A DNA stretch of 64,000 nucleotides from contig CAVRCT010000007.1 in the NCBI GenBank assembly GCA_963719645.1, positions 186,001 to 250,000 of the forward strand, read 5' to 3'. The translations under genes and the position numbers were made by a program. This DNA comes from CAVRCT01 sp963719645. GTDB taxonomy: Bacteria; Pseudomonadota; Gammaproteobacteria; DSM-16500. Below are positions 18,295 to 27,921 of this stretch, piece by piece. Each line of letters starts with the position of its first letter. Position 1 is the stretch's first letter. The notes under the pieces were generated by a model. It ran no database searches, was not told where the DNA came from, and saw only the letters and a program-made list of their open reading frames with translations.

Positions 18295-19032
18295 CTACTC
18301 TTTTTTCAACTGCGACTTCAACGCAGTCAATTCATCTAACGTCAAATCCACCCATTTTCCTCGTCGAACCGAACGCGGTAATTCAATTGCGCCAAATCGA
18401 ATTCGAATTAAGCGACTTACGGTGACATCTTGCGTTTCCCACAAGCGACGGACTAACCGATTACGTCCTTCGCGAACAATGACATGATACCAATGATTGG
18501 TTCCTTCACCGCCAGCATCAATCACGCTTTCAAAATGTGCCATGCCATCTTCAAGTCTCACGCCTTTTTTAAATAATTTCAGCATGGCAGGTGTCACTTC
18601 ACCTTGAACTCGGACAGCATATTCACGCTCGATTTCAGCAGAAGGATGCATTAATTGATTAGCGAGTTCTCCGTCATTTGTTAATAATAAAACACCGGAG
18701 GTATTGAAATCGAGACGGCCAATCGAAATCCAGCGGCCATTGCGTAATAAGGGCAGATGATCAAAAACAGTCGGTCGTCCTTCTGGATCCGAGCGAGTAC
18801 ACATTTCACCTTCGGGTTTGTGATAGAGAATCACACGCGTTTTTTTGTAGAGACTTTTAACGAGCTGAACTTCGCGACCATCGACCCATACTCTGTCATC
18901 GATTGTCATGCGGTCGCCTAATTTGGCTGGGCTGCCATTCACTACGATACGGCCTTCGCTCAACCAACCTTCAATTTGGCGACGCGAACCCAAGCCTGCA
19001 TTGGCTAATACTTTTTGAATTTTTTCACTCAT
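18295..19032 (-). CDS. rluB: Ribosomal large subunit pseudouridine synthase B
   Basis: Makes pseudouridine in 23S rRNA (position 2605 in E. coli); 245 residues from the ATG at 19032. N-terminal S4 RNA-binding domain (MSEKIQKVLANAGLGSRR) and catalytic domain with the GRLDFNTSGVLLLTNDG motif containing the catalytic Asp. The start overlaps the scpB stop, so an scpA-scpB-rluB operon is likely, as in many proteobacteria. Confidence 0.95.
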   Translation of the reverse strand: MSEKIQKVLANAGLGSRRQIEGWLSEGRIVVNGSPAKLGDRMTIDDRVWVDGREVQLVKSLYKKTRVILYHKPEGEMCTRSDPEGRPTVFDHLPLLRNGRWISIGRLDFNTSGVLLLTNDGELANQLMHPSAEIEREYAVRVQGEVTPAMLKLFKKGVRLEDGMAHFESVIDAGGEGTNHWYHVIVREGRNRLVRRLWETQDVTVSRLIRIRFGAIELPRSVRRGKWVDLTLDELTALKSQLKKE

Positions 19033-19648
19033 GCGAGTCAGAACTTGATTCGGCGATTGTGGCAACTTCCGTGTTGTCAAATTCTAGTTGGACTTGAAGT
19101 TTGGCTTCCTGGCTTTCTAAATCGTTTAGCTCGATTAAAGAGGGTAATTCTTCCAAACTTTTTAAATTAAAATGATCGAGAAAAGCTTTGGTCGTGCCAA
19201 ATAAAGCCGGTTTGCCAGGCACGTCGCGATAGCCGATTACGCGAATCCATTCCCGTTCTTGCAATGTTTTTATAATATGTGAATTCACCGCAACGCCGCG
19301 AATTTCTTCTACTTCGGCGCGGGTAATCGGTTGGCGATACGCAATGAGTGCTAACGTTTCTAAAAAAGCACGTGAATAACGGGGTGGACGTTCTTCCCAG
19401 AGACGACAAAGCCAAGGACTGAATTCAGTGCGTGCTTGGAATTGAAAACCACTGGCGACTTCTTGTAATTCGATACCGCTCTCTGCATAGCGAGTCGCGA
19501 TGGCTTGTAATTCTGTTTTAATGTCAGCGGCGCTCGGTTGTTCTTCGTCGCTAAATAATTTTTGCAAGTGAGCCACTGTTAAGGGGTGACCCGAAACCAT
19601 CAAGGCTGCTTCAATAATTTTTTGCAATTGTTCAGGTGCTATACTCAT
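19025..19648 (-). CDS. scpB: Segregation and condensation protein B
   Basis: A 207-residue winged-helix partner of ScpA and SMC in chromosome condensation. Seen in the N-terminal IIEAALMVSGHPLTVAHLQ and the second winged helix LETLALIAYRQPITRAEVEEIRGV. It overlaps both scpA upstream (17 bases) and rluB downstream. Confidence 0.95.
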   Translation of the reverse strand: MSIAPEQLQKIIEAALMVSGHPLTVAHLQKLFSDEEQPSAADIKTELQAIATRYAESGIELQEVASGFQFQARTEFSPWLCRLWEERPPRYSRAFLETLALIAYRQPITRAEVEEIRGVAVNSHIIKTLQEREWIRVIGYRDVPGKPALFGTTKAFLDHFNLKSLEELPSLIELNDLESQEAKLQVQLEFDNTEVATIAESSSDSHE

Positions 19649-20498
19649 TTTCTTCCTCGCGCTCGATCACGGTTTCTTCTCGATCTTTAGAAACGGCTTT
19701 TAAATGAATGGGGCCAAACGTTGTCGTTTGCACAAACTCGATCAAATGATCTTTCAATAATTCCAACATCGCTAAAAAAGTGACGACGACGCCTAAACGA
19801 CCTTCGGTCAAACTGAATAAACTCGAAAAGGGAACAAATTCTTTTTCTTGCAGCGATGATAAAATGCGAGTCATGCGCTCACGCACGGACAAGGGTTCGC
19901 GTTGGATCTGATGGCTTGCCGTTAATTCAACGCGTTTAAAGATATCGGCTAAGGCCAAAATCAATTCTTTTAATTCAACGGTCGGTTGTGGTTTTTCAAA
20001 GGTGACTTCGGTGAGTTGTGCGCTGGCGATAAACGTGTCGCGGCCATGACGCGGTAAGCGGTCGATGTCTTCGGCGGCTTTTTTAATCCGTTCGTATTCT
20101 TGTAAGCGGCGAATTAATTCAGCACGAGGATCTTCTTCAATCCCTTCGAGCGATTCGGGGCGCGGCAATAACATGCGCGATTTAATTTCTGCCAGCATTG
20201 CTGCCATGACTAAATATTCTGCGGCTAATTCGAGTGATACTTCTTTCATCAATTCGACGTATTCAATGTATTGCCGGGTGACTTCCGCAATGGGGATATC
20301 CAGAATGTCGAGGTTTTGCTTTTTGATTAAATAAAGCAATAGATCAAGCGGGCCTTCAAATGCTTCCAAAAAAACTTCCATCGCATCGGGTGGGATGTAT
20401 AAGTCTTTTGGCATGGCAGTGAATGCTTGGCCTTTGATGAGAGCAATGGGTTCTGCCGGTTGCTCGTTAACTGAAATAGTGTGGTCGGTATGAGTCAT
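19632..20498 (-). CDS. scpA: Segregation and condensation protein A (kleisin)
   Basis: A 288-residue kleisin that bridges the SMC heads and binds ScpB. Diagnostic FEGPLDLLLYLIKKQNLDI near residue 48 and the C-terminal winged helix ending in FLAMLELLKDHLIEF. The ATG at 20498 is preferred: the longer frame upstream runs into the divergent sua5 gene. No strong ribosome site is visible. Confidence 0.94.
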   Translation of the reverse strand: MTHTDHTISVNEQPAEPIALIKGQAFTAMPKDLYIPPDAMEVFLEAFEGPLDLLLYLIKKQNLDILDIPIAEVTRQYIEYVELMKEVSLELAAEYLVMAAMLAEIKSRMLLPRPESLEGIEEDPRAELIRRLQEYERIKKAAEDIDRLPRHGRDTFIASAQLTEVTFEKPQPTVELKELILALADIFKRVELTASHQIQREPLSVRERMTRILSSLQEKEFVPFSSLFSLTEGRLGVVVTFLAMLELLKDHLIEFVQTTTFGPIHLKAVSKDREETVIEREEENEYST

Positions 20499-20558
20499 GG
20501 GGCGTATTTTAACGAATATGGTTAGGAACTGCATCTGGTTTTTTGTAGAATACCCGTC

Positions 20559-21530
20559 ATGAGTATCGAAAAAGCGATAAAAATTCTGCAAACGGGTGGT
20601 TTGGTGGCTATGCCGACGGAAACCGTCTATGGGTTGGCGGCGGATGCGCAAAATCCCGCGGCATTGCGGAAAATATTCCTCGCAAAACAAAGACCTATGG
20701 ATCATCCGCTGATTGTGCATCTGGCAGAGATGAGCCTATTGCCTCAATGGGTGAAAGAGGTGCCTGCACCTGCGTGGGTGCTCGCTGAGCGTTTTTGGCC
20801 TGGACCTTTAACGTTAATTTTTAAAAAAGCCTCTCATGTGCAGGATTGGGTGACGGGTGGGCAAGAAACGGTGGGGATTCGAATTCCGCATCATCCGGTT
20901 GCATTAGCCTTATTGCAAGGATTTGGCGGTGGGTTAGCGGCACCGTCTGCCAATCGATTTGGGCGGATTAGTCCGACGACGGCTGAGGCGGTACGAGAAG
21001 AATTAGGCGATGCGGTCGATTTGATTTTAGAAGGCGGTCAATGTGCGGTGGGGGTTGAGTCCACGATCATCGATGTGAGCGGCGAGCTGCCGACACTCTT
21101 GCGACCTGGGATGATTACGGTGCAAGCGATTGAGGCCGTGTTGAGACAGCCTGTGCGAGTGAGACAAGATGCTTCACCGAGAGTGTCTGGGTCGCATGAA
21201 CAGCATTATGCGCCGGTGACAAAAACATATTTATTGAGTCGAGAAAAAATTACCGAAAAATTATTTAATGTAACGAAGCGCGTTGGCTTGATTGCGTTTC
21301 CTCATCCCGGATGGGTGTTGCCGGATCATGTGAAGTTAGTGACTCTGCCGCGTGATCCTTTGGTTTATGCGCATGAGTTGTATTCCGTGTTGCGCGAATT
21401 GGATAAGCAGGGCTGGAATGAAATTTGGTTAGAGGCGGTGCCGATGGGTGTCGAGTGGGATGGGATCCGGGATCGGTTGCAGCGGGCGAGTTGTCGGGGT
21501 GAAGCGAATTTAAATAAGGGGTTACTGTGA
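20559..21530 (+). CDS. L-threonylcarbamoyladenylate synthase, two-domain Sua5 type
   Basis: Makes threonylcarbamoyl-AMP for t6A37 of ANN-decoding tRNAs. The YrdC domain is clear (GGLVAMPTETVYGLAADA, KQRPMDHPLIVH, RIPHHPVALALL, AAPSANRFGRISPTTA). At 323 residues it carries the extra C-terminal Sua5 domain linked by SGSHEQHYAP. It diverges from scpA and ends in a GTGA overlap with the next gene. Confidence 0.94.
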   Translation: MSIEKAIKILQTGGLVAMPTETVYGLAADAQNPAALRKIFLAKQRPMDHPLIVHLAEMSLLPQWVKEVPAPAWVLAERFWPGPLTLIFKKASHVQDWVTGGQETVGIRIPHHPVALALLQGFGGGLAAPSANRFGRISPTTAEAVREELGDAVDLILEGGQCAVGVESTIIDVSGELPTLLRPGMITVQAIEAVLRQPVRVRQDASPRVSGSHEQHYAPVTKTYLLSREKITEKLFNVTKRVGLIAFPHPGWVLPDHVKLVTLPRDPLVYAHELYSVLRELDKQGWNEIWLEAVPMGVEWDGIRDRLQRASCRGEANLNKGLL

Positions 21531-22801
21531 AGCATTATTGGCGCGTATGTAAATATATATTTGGGATGTTATTCGTCTGTTGTATAACATTTAATAACGC
21601 AGTAGGCTTATCACCCTATTTTCCTCGCGGCGCACACAATGTTTTGATTCCAAACGTACCCGGGGTGCGTGCTGATTTATTGAAAAATATTACTCCTCTT
21701 GTGGAGCAATCGATTGCTGAAGGTTACTATCCAGGAGCAGTCATTTTCGTCGCACATCATGGCCATATCATTTATCGAGGTGTTTTTGGTAATCGACGAG
21801 TGGTACCGGACATTGCGCCGATGCGTTTTAATACCATTTTTGATATTGCGTCTTTAACAAAAGTTGTTGCCACAACTCCTGCTGTCATGCAACTTATAGA
21901 ACAAGGGAAATTAGATATCGATGCGCCGGTCGCAAATTATTGGCCAGCATTTGCGAATAATGGTAAACAAAATATTACCATTCGTGAATTGCTAACCCAC
22001 ACGTCGGGATTACAGCCGGATATATCCATGGACGGTCAGGGTGAGTCTGAAGCGTTACGTCAAATTGAAAAAATACCTGTCTACCAAAAGCCAGGAACAA
22101 CATTTGTATATAGCGATGTCAATTTTATTGTCTTGGCATATTTAATTGAAGTTATTACAGGTGAGAGATTTGACGTGTATGTGCAGCATCATATTTTTAA
22201 ACCACTTGGAATGAATCACACTTTTTTCCTTCCTTCTCCCAGGATGCGAGATCGCATTGCACCAACTGAAATTGTGAATGGTGAGCTTCGCTGGGGGCAA
22301 GTGCATGATCAAACAGCTTATGCGATGGGCGGTGTTTCAGGAAATGCAGGTCTATTTTCTGATGCGTCGGATCTTGCGATTTATTCGCAATGGTTGCTCG
22401 ATAATGGCCGTATTTCTCATGGGGTGAAAAGGCAAGTTAATTATATTCTTGGACCACTGACCATCTTAAAGATGACAACGCCTCAAACAGCGCAAAATAT
22501 AATAGATCAACGCGGACTTGGCTGGGATATTGATTCATCTTTTTCAAGTCGCGGCGTTCTTTTTCCCAATCATTCATTCGGTCATACAGGATGGACGGGA
22601 ACATCCATTTGGATCGATCCAATGACACAAACTTGGGTTATTATTCTGACGAGCCGTACTCATCCACAGCTTTCAAAAAACAATCAGCTCATTAAGGATA
22701 GGCGCTCTATTACCAATATAGTTGCTGCTAGTCTTACTGATGTATCGACTAATGATTTAGCAAATACCAATGCTGGCGAATTAAATCGAGCCTATAAATA
22801 A
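21527..22801 (+). CDS. Secreted serine hydrolase of the beta-lactamase/transpeptidase-like family
   Basis: 424 residues. It starts at a GTG overlapping the previous stop codon. The N-terminus has a basic stretch then a hydrophobic core (YIFGMLFVCCITFNNAVG), a likely signal peptide. The catalytic Ser-x-x-Lys is SLTK (FDIASLTKVVAT, about residue 109), Tyr-Ser-Asp in YSDVN is the second motif, and HTGWTG is the third (KTG-like). This matches class C beta-lactamase-like esterases/peptidases acting in the periplasm or on the wall. Substrate unknown. Confidence 0.88.
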   Translation: MKHYWRVCKYIFGMLFVCCITFNNAVGLSPYFPRGAHNVLIPNVPGVRADLLKNITPLVEQSIAEGYYPGAVIFVAHHGHIIYRGVFGNRRVVPDIAPMRFNTIFDIASLTKVVATTPAVMQLIEQGKLDIDAPVANYWPAFANNGKQNITIRELLTHTSGLQPDISMDGQGESEALRQIEKIPVYQKPGTTFVYSDVNFIVLAYLIEVITGERFDVYVQHHIFKPLGMNHTFFLPSPRMRDRIAPTEIVNGELRWGQVHDQTAYAMGGVSGNAGLFSDASDLAIYSQWLLDNGRISHGVKRQVNYILGPLTILKMTTPQTAQNIIDQRGLGWDIDSSFSSRGVLFPNHSFGHTGWTGTSIWIDPMTQTWVIILTSRTHPQLSKNNQLIKDRRSITNIVAASLTDVSTNDLANTNAGELNRAYK

Positions 22802-22818
22802 TTTATTGAACCCTATAT

Positions 22819-24441
22819 TCAGCTTTTAATTATTTTCAATATTTCATTTTTAAACCACTTTGTTTTAGCTAAATCAGCTAAGGAGTATTTAAATTGGGAT
22901 AAATAATTTTTATTGAAATATTTTTTCATGTTGAAGTAAGGATAGAAGTCGTTAAAATTGTCACTTCGTAGTTTATCAGTAATGGGTTTTATATTTCTAT
23001 CATCCGTAATGCAATCTTTAAATTCAATGTAATGAGTTCTTGATATAGCTATTTCGCCTACTATTTCAATTAGCTTTTCATTTTTTTGTTTTAATATCTC
23101 TGTAATATATTCATCTCTATTAAATTCTTCAAAATTTAATTCAGCAATATTATCTGGATGGTAGGTGTAGTTTTCAAAGGTATAAAGCGATAAAACTTTG
23201 AGGTTAGGTAGCTTTGACTTCATTTTTTCTATTTCGTCATCTCTTAAATAATCCCGATCTCTCAAACCAATTTTTTGGCTATCGCTTTTTACAGTCAGAA
23301 AAACTTCTCTGTTATTATTGGCGGGTAAAAATAAATAACCATCCTCGCCCAATGCTGCGTTAAAATACTCATCATTTTTATTTTCAACAACAATTAATTT
23401 GTAAGCCTTTAGTATTGATGTAATAGTAGATTTTGGAATTGCAATTTCATACACTTCCAATGTATCTTTGGGAAGTGGTTGTAATTCTTTCTTTGTATCA
23501 AAATTTAATAAGTCGAAGTCAATGATGGAAGCTGTTTCGCTATTTTTTGCATAATCAATAAATCCAAGAGCATGGGAAGCAGTCCAGAGTTGCGCGTTTG
23601 CAGGAATCCATCGAGATACAATTTCCTCTAATAAACGAGCTTGTAACGCTGTATTTAAATGACTATCCATCTCATCGATAAATATTATTGAATTTTCATA
23701 ATATTTCTCTCGGACAATAAAGTTAATTAGTAAAATAATGACTTGTTTTTCGCCGTGACTCAGTAAGTCATAATTGATTTTTGATTCACCTTTTTTGAAG
23801 ATGAGCTTTGCTGGAGTGGCTGGCGTCGCATCCTGAAATTCAGCAATTTGAATAGTTGTAATTTCATCGCCACCAAATATTCTTATTAGTGAACTATTTA
23901 ATGGTTCAATAAAGTCTCGGAAAATTTTTAAAGTATCAGCCTGTTGACCGCTAAAAACCGGCTCTCTTAAAGCCTGATTTATTTGTTGAATATATAGAAA
24001 TACATCATTGATAAAACGAGTATCATTTTCAATATAGGTAAGTGGACTGTCCATATCAGTCGAAACAAAGGACAGATTTCCATTGTTTAAAATACGCGGT
24101 ACAATTCGAATACTGCTCCGCCCGAAAAATTTTTTTACTAATTCATTCCCTTTTGTTATTGTTGCTCCGACTTTTTCGATTGCATTTCCGTCAGAGAGCT
24201 CAATTAATGCGGTTGGTTCACTATTTCCATTTTTTCGATAGTAATTTGTTCCATCTTCATTCCCGTAAGGGATTCCCTTATGCACTCCCTTGCTTAGCCA
24301 ATCAAAAGCATCGAATAAAGAAGATTTACCAGAACCATTAGAACCAATGATTAGCACCAACTTTGATGTGTCAGGGATATTCGAAATAATTAAATCAGTG
24401 AATCGTTTAAAATTCTTTAATTCAATTTTTTTGATTCTCAT
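22819..24441 (-). CDS. Fused ABC-type ATPase / TOPRIM-like (DUF4435-like) protein; candidate single-chain PARIS/OLD defence protein
   Basis: 540 residues. ATPase half: Walker A GSNGSGKSS (residues 33-41), ABC signature-like LLSHGEKQVIILL (about 223-235), Walker B IIFIDEMDSHL (about 248-258) and H-loop TASHALGFIDYA. The C-terminal half has a TOPRIM-like pattern: LIVVENKNDEYFN (acidic, about 350), GLRDRDYLRDDE (D-x-D) and SLYTFENYTYHP, which is the layout of DUF4435. The anti-phage PARIS system pairs an AAA/ABC ATPase (AriA) with a DUF4435 TOPRIM protein (AriB), and fused forms are known. The gene is visibly more AT-rich than its neighbours and stands alone, as a horizontally acquired gene would. 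Family assignment is by motif only. Confidence 0.75.
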   Translation of the reverse strand: MRIKKIELKNFKRFTDLIISNIPDTSKLVLIIGSNGSGKSSLFDAFDWLSKGVHKGIPYGNEDGTNYYRKNGNSEPTALIELSDGNAIEKVGATITKGNELVKKFFGRSSIRIVPRILNNGNLSFVSTDMDSPLTYIENDTRFINDVFLYIQQINQALREPVFSGQQADTLKIFRDFIEPLNSSLIRIFGGDEITTIQIAEFQDATPATPAKLIFKKGESKINYDLLSHGEKQVIILLINFIVREKYYENSIIFIDEMDSHLNTALQARLLEEIVSRWIPANAQLWTASHALGFIDYAKNSETASIIDFDLLNFDTKKELQPLPKDTLEVYEIAIPKSTITSILKAYKLIVVENKNDEYFNAALGEDGYLFLPANNNREVFLTVKSDSQKIGLRDRDYLRDDEIEKMKSKLPNLKVLSLYTFENYTYHPDNIAELNFEEFNRDEYITEILKQKNEKLIEIVGEIAISRTHYIEFKDCITDDRNIKPITDKLRSDNFNDFYPYFNMKKYFNKNYLSQFKYSLADLAKTKWFKNEILKIIKS

Positions 24442-24505
24442 TATAAAAATCCTAATTTATAGTTGGTAAATATCATTTTGAGGTAATGTTCGTAGTGTCT
24501 TTATT

Positions 24506-24536
24506 TCGAACTCGTGCCATTTTGGCACAAGTTCGA
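24506..24536. terminator. Intergenic hairpin downstream of icd
   Basis: TCGAACTCGTGCCA pairs with TGGCACAAGTTCGA with one mismatch and a 3-base loop. A T-run follows on the plus side only, while icd is on the minus strand, so terminator activity for icd is uncertain. Confidence 0.4.
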
Positions 24537-24562
24537 TTTTTATTCAGCTCAATTTGTCTTGG

Positions 24563-26023
24563 TCATTGCCCTTGCGCCAAGGAATATCCCAACTTCCCAT
24601 CGAACGTATAAAGATTTTCTGTCTTAATTACATCTAATCCTAATAAATCAAATTGCTGGAGTAATTGAATGATTTCTTGATGAGAAGCCGGTTTTAAATC
24701 GTTTACATCCATGGCTGTTTGAAATCGGCAGCTACAGTGATTGGCATACGGTGCATCAATCATACTGTTTGGCCAAATTTTTAAACCGCGGCTGGTGATC
24801 ACGACTAATTTTAACGGCGTGGCGATGGATTTCAGTTTTTCACCTAACTCGTCAGGTGTCAGTGTTGGGTTATCAATAAAAATATCGACGCCGACTAATT
24901 CTTTTTTCACTAAGATTTTTTTCGACACACCATAACATTCGATTTTGGCACGCACATCTTGTTTGTAGACAACAGGCTTAAAATGCGAAGGCTGCTGACC
25001 TAAGCGTTCAACCACCGCCGCAGCAAATTCATCTGTGTTAGCTTTTTTCTTGCTGTATTGTGTGGAATAAATATCAGCCGTGTGAATACCATCTTCTAAT
25101 GTTTTTAACCATGCATTTTCAATCAACATCGCGGTCTCAGGTTGATTGATGTGGATTAGCATTTGGATCGCGCCATTGAGTAAGCCTGATGGATTTGCAA
25201 TTTTTTTGCCAGCAATGTCAGGTGCTGAACCGTGAATGGCTTCAAACATCGCAACATGATTACCAACGTTTGCAGAACCTGCTAAACCAACTGAACCTGC
25301 AATTTGTGCGGCGACATCTGATAAAATATCACCGTATAAATTGGTTGTGACAATCACATCAAATCGTTCAGGCGACGCTGCAACTAAGGCGGTACCAATA
25401 TCAATAATCAAATGTTCGGTTTTAATGTCTGGATATTCCGTCGCGATTTCATTAAAGACTTGATGAAAAATACCATCGGTCATTTTCATGATGTTATCTT
25501 TGCTCAAGCAGGTTATTTTTTTACGATTAAATTTACGCGCATACTCGAATGCATAGTGAACGATGCGTTCACAACCCGGACGCGTGACGAGTTTTAAACA
25601 TTGATACACTTCATCGGTTTGACGATGCTCAATGCCTGCGTAAGTGCCTTCTTCATTTTCCCGAATGATCACCAAATCCATGTTGGGGTGTTTGGTGGGG
25701 ACATACGGTGGATAAGAAACGCAGGGACGCACATTAGCAAATAAGCCTAATGTTTTACGCAGTGTCACATTTAAACTTTTATAACCACCGCCTTGTGGCG
25801 TGGTGATCGGGCCTTTTAATAATACTTTCGTGCGCTTTAAAGATTCCCATGCACTATCTGGAATGCCGGAACTGAATCCTTGTAAATATACTTTTTCACC
25901 GATTTCAATGATTTCAGGTGCGATCTCAGCATTGGCAGCCGCTAAAATAGTTAAGGTAGCGGTCATGATTTCGGGGCCGATGCCATCACCGTATGCAATG
26001 GTGATCGGAGTTTTAATGGGCAT
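24563..26023 (-). CDS. icd: Isocitrate dehydrogenase, long (Thermus/Rickettsia-like) type
   Basis: Oxidative decarboxylation of isocitrate to 2-oxoglutarate. 486 residues, longer than the ~416-residue E. coli enzyme. The N-terminal ~335 residues are the beta-decarboxylating dehydrogenase core (YGDGIGPEIM, NVTLRKTLGLFANVRP, IRENEEGTYAGIEHRQ, TNLYGDILSDVAAQIAGS, FEAIHGSAPDIAGK). A C-terminal ~140-residue extension follows, as in the Thermus-type enzymes. It lies 10 bp downstream of murF. Cofactor preference cannot be read safely. Confidence 0.9.
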   Translation of the reverse strand: MPIKTPITIAYGDGIGPEIMTATLTILAAANAEIAPEIIEIGEKVYLQGFSSGIPDSAWESLKRTKVLLKGPITTPQGGGYKSLNVTLRKTLGLFANVRPCVSYPPYVPTKHPNMDLVIIRENEEGTYAGIEHRQTDEVYQCLKLVTRPGCERIVHYAFEYARKFNRKKITCLSKDNIMKMTDGIFHQVFNEIATEYPDIKTEHLIIDIGTALVAASPERFDVIVTTNLYGDILSDVAAQIAGSVGLAGSANVGNHVAMFEAIHGSAPDIAGKKIANPSGLLNGAIQMLIHINQPETAMLIENAWLKTLEDGIHTADIYSTQYSKKKANTDEFAAAVVERLGQQPSHFKPVVYKQDVRAKIECYGVSKKILVKKELVGVDIFIDNPTLTPDELGEKLKSIATPLKLVVITSRGLKIWPNSMIDAPYANHCSCRFQTAMDVNDLKPASHQEIIQLLQQFDLLGLDVIKTENLYTFDGKLGYSLAQGQ

Positions 26024-26033
26024 AGAATATCCT

Positions 26034-27398
26034 CTAGTGAGCGTGTGCTAATTTAATATCTGGGTGCAAACCTGCAACAATCTTTTCCATGCGCATGGAA
26101 CGAGAGCCTTTCACTAACACAGTCACATCTTTTTTGAGATAAGGTGTTAATGCTTGGATTAATTTTTCCTGATCACTGAAATGAAATGCATTGTTGCCAA
26201 AATTTTCCGTCGCAGCTGCTGATAAATTGCCATACGTGAATAAGTAATCAATGCCTGCTGCGCGTGCTTTTTCGCCTGACAGAAAATGAAAATCTTTGGT
26301 ATCAGGGCCTAATTCTTTCATGTCACCTAACACTAAAATTTTAATGCCGGATGTGTCAGCGAGTGTATTGATGGCGGCTTGTAGCGAAAACGGATTGGCA
26401 TTGTACGTGTCATCAATGAGTGTCGCACCATTTGTTAGTGTGTGTTGGTTCATACGTCCAGGAGCAGGTTTGATGTTTTCTAAACCGGTTTGAATAGCGC
26501 TGAGTGGAATACCAACGGCCAGTGTTGCTGCGGTGGCTGCCAGTGCATTCATTGCATTGTGTCGGCCAAGCAGTGGCAGTGCGACGTTGATGGTTCCTTT
26601 CGGTGTTTGAAGGGTTAACTGATTATTTGCTTTGATGTCAGCGGTGACATCGGCCGGATGATCTAAGCCAAACGTAAAAAAGCGCCGATTGCCAATCAGT
26701 GTTTGCCAATACGAAAAGAAAGCATCGTCACGATTTAAAATGGCGATGCCATCGGCGGCTAAGCCCAAAAAGATTTCACCTTTGGCTTTTGCAACACCGG
26801 CGACATCGTTTAAACCTTCTAAGTGCGCTTCGGCAGCATTATTAATAATGGCGACGGTGGGTTTTGCCAATTGGGTTAAATAAGCAATTTCACCGAAATG
26901 ATTCATGCCCATTTCTAATACGGCATAGCGGTGTTCTTTGTTGAATCGGGCGAGGTTGAGGGGTAGACCAATGTTGTTGTTTAAATTGCCTTCGGTTGCC
27001 AACACGTGTTGAGGATTTTCACACGCTGCTCGCAAGATCGTTGCAATCATGTTTTTTAACGTTGTTTTACCATTACTGCCGGTGACCCCAATAACCGGTA
27101 TGTTAAATTGATCACGCCAGCGTGCGGTGAGGCTGCCAAAGGCTAGAATCGTATCGGGTACAACCAGTTGTGGGAGAGAACAATCAATCTGTCGATTCAC
27201 GAGTGCTGCAGCCGCGCCGTTTGCAGTCGCTTCAGAGAGAAATTGATGACCATCAAATTGCTCACCTTGAATGGCTATATATAAGTTACCCGGCGATAAC
27301 GTACGGGTGTCGGTACTGATGCCTATAAAAGATACATCAAGGGCGGGGGCGGAGACAGCTAATTGATTGGCAATACTGATAAGAGAAGCGTGAATCAT
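26034..27398 (-). CDS. murF: UDP-N-acetylmuramoyl-tripeptide--D-alanyl-D-alanine ligase
   Basis: Adds D-Ala-D-Ala to the peptidoglycan precursor in the cytoplasm; 454 residues. Mur ligase domains in order: N-terminal FIGISTDTRTLSPGNLYIAI, ATP-binding VIGVTGSNGKTTLKNM (about 102), central EMGMNHFGEIAYL and C-terminal LIDDTYNANPFSLQAA. It is alone here rather than in a dcw cluster, a split seen in some Legionellales. Confidence 0.96.
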   Translation of the reverse strand: MIHASLISIANQLAVSAPALDVSFIGISTDTRTLSPGNLYIAIQGEQFDGHQFLSEATANGAAAALVNRQIDCSLPQLVVPDTILAFGSLTARWRDQFNIPVIGVTGSNGKTTLKNMIATILRAACENPQHVLATEGNLNNNIGLPLNLARFNKEHRYAVLEMGMNHFGEIAYLTQLAKPTVAIINNAAEAHLEGLNDVAGVAKAKGEIFLGLAADGIAILNRDDAFFSYWQTLIGNRRFFTFGLDHPADVTADIKANNQLTLQTPKGTINVALPLLGRHNAMNALAATAATLAVGIPLSAIQTGLENIKPAPGRMNQHTLTNGATLIDDTYNANPFSLQAAINTLADTSGIKILVLGDMKELGPDTKDFHFLSGEKARAAGIDYLFTYGNLSAAATENFGNNAFHFSDQEKLIQALTPYLKKDVTVLVKGSRSMRMEKIVAGLHPDIKLAHAH

Positions 27399-27503
27399 GA
27401 GACAATTTATCCCTTTTTGGCTAAATTTTTGATGATAGCATAGTCAAAGTGAACGCAGTAGTGGTTGCGCAAAAAACTCCCGTTGTTGTGCAAAAATGTG
27501 TGC

Positions 27504-27509
27504 TATAAT
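27504..27509 (+). promoter_or_regulatory. Promoter of the interrupted host gene
   Basis: TGCTATAAT, an extended -10, with TTGTTG-like -35 sequence 15-18 bp upstream. It lies about 225 bp before the ATG at 27736, leaving a long leader in which I see no gene. Confidence 0.5.
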
Positions 27510-27735
27510 TTCCGGCTTGCGTGTAAGCCAATCGCCATAGCAAAAAAACATCCTGTTTTAAGCTCAAAGATTGGACAGCATGCAAATTGCCTCATGTGTT
27601 GTTTTTCCATCCAGAAAACGGGGCAATTATTCACTCTTTCTAAGTTTTCCTTAAGGGTTAGTTGGTTGCCTTATCGCTTGGAATTTGTTTGGATTTTTCA
27701 TCTAACAATAATGTTAACTAGGAGGGTTACAGTTT

Positions 27736-27921
27736 ATGAGTCGTTTCACAAAAGTTGTCAACACAATAAAACAAGCAGTAGAATATTTTTCCACAGGTGT
27801 GGGTGCCGTTTATTTTTTAGCTATTGTTATTGGTGCGTTTGTCGTTGTTCCCCCCGTTATTTCTTTGCCCGTCGCTGGCGTTGTTGGTTTAACGTTAGGG
27901 TGTTATAAGCCAGCGTGCTGA
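27736..27921 (+). pseudogene. 5' part of a host membrane-protein gene, disrupted by the foreign element
   Basis: Starts after a strong AGGAGGG ribosome site. It encodes MSRFTKVVNTIKQAVEYF followed by two hydrophobic stretches (about residues 22-54). The host frame is broken after the CCAGCGT at 27910-27916 and stops at 27919-27921. Joining codon 27910-27915 to the sequence from 32018 restores one frame of 187 residues (564 bp) with the right-hand piece. Function not recognised. Confidence 0.85.

Noticed and set aside
21527..22801. Antibiotic-resistance beta-lactamase
   Set aside because: The motifs fit the broad serine hydrolase family (SxxK, YSD, HTG) but nothing shows antibiotic hydrolysis, and it is coupled to a housekeeping gene.
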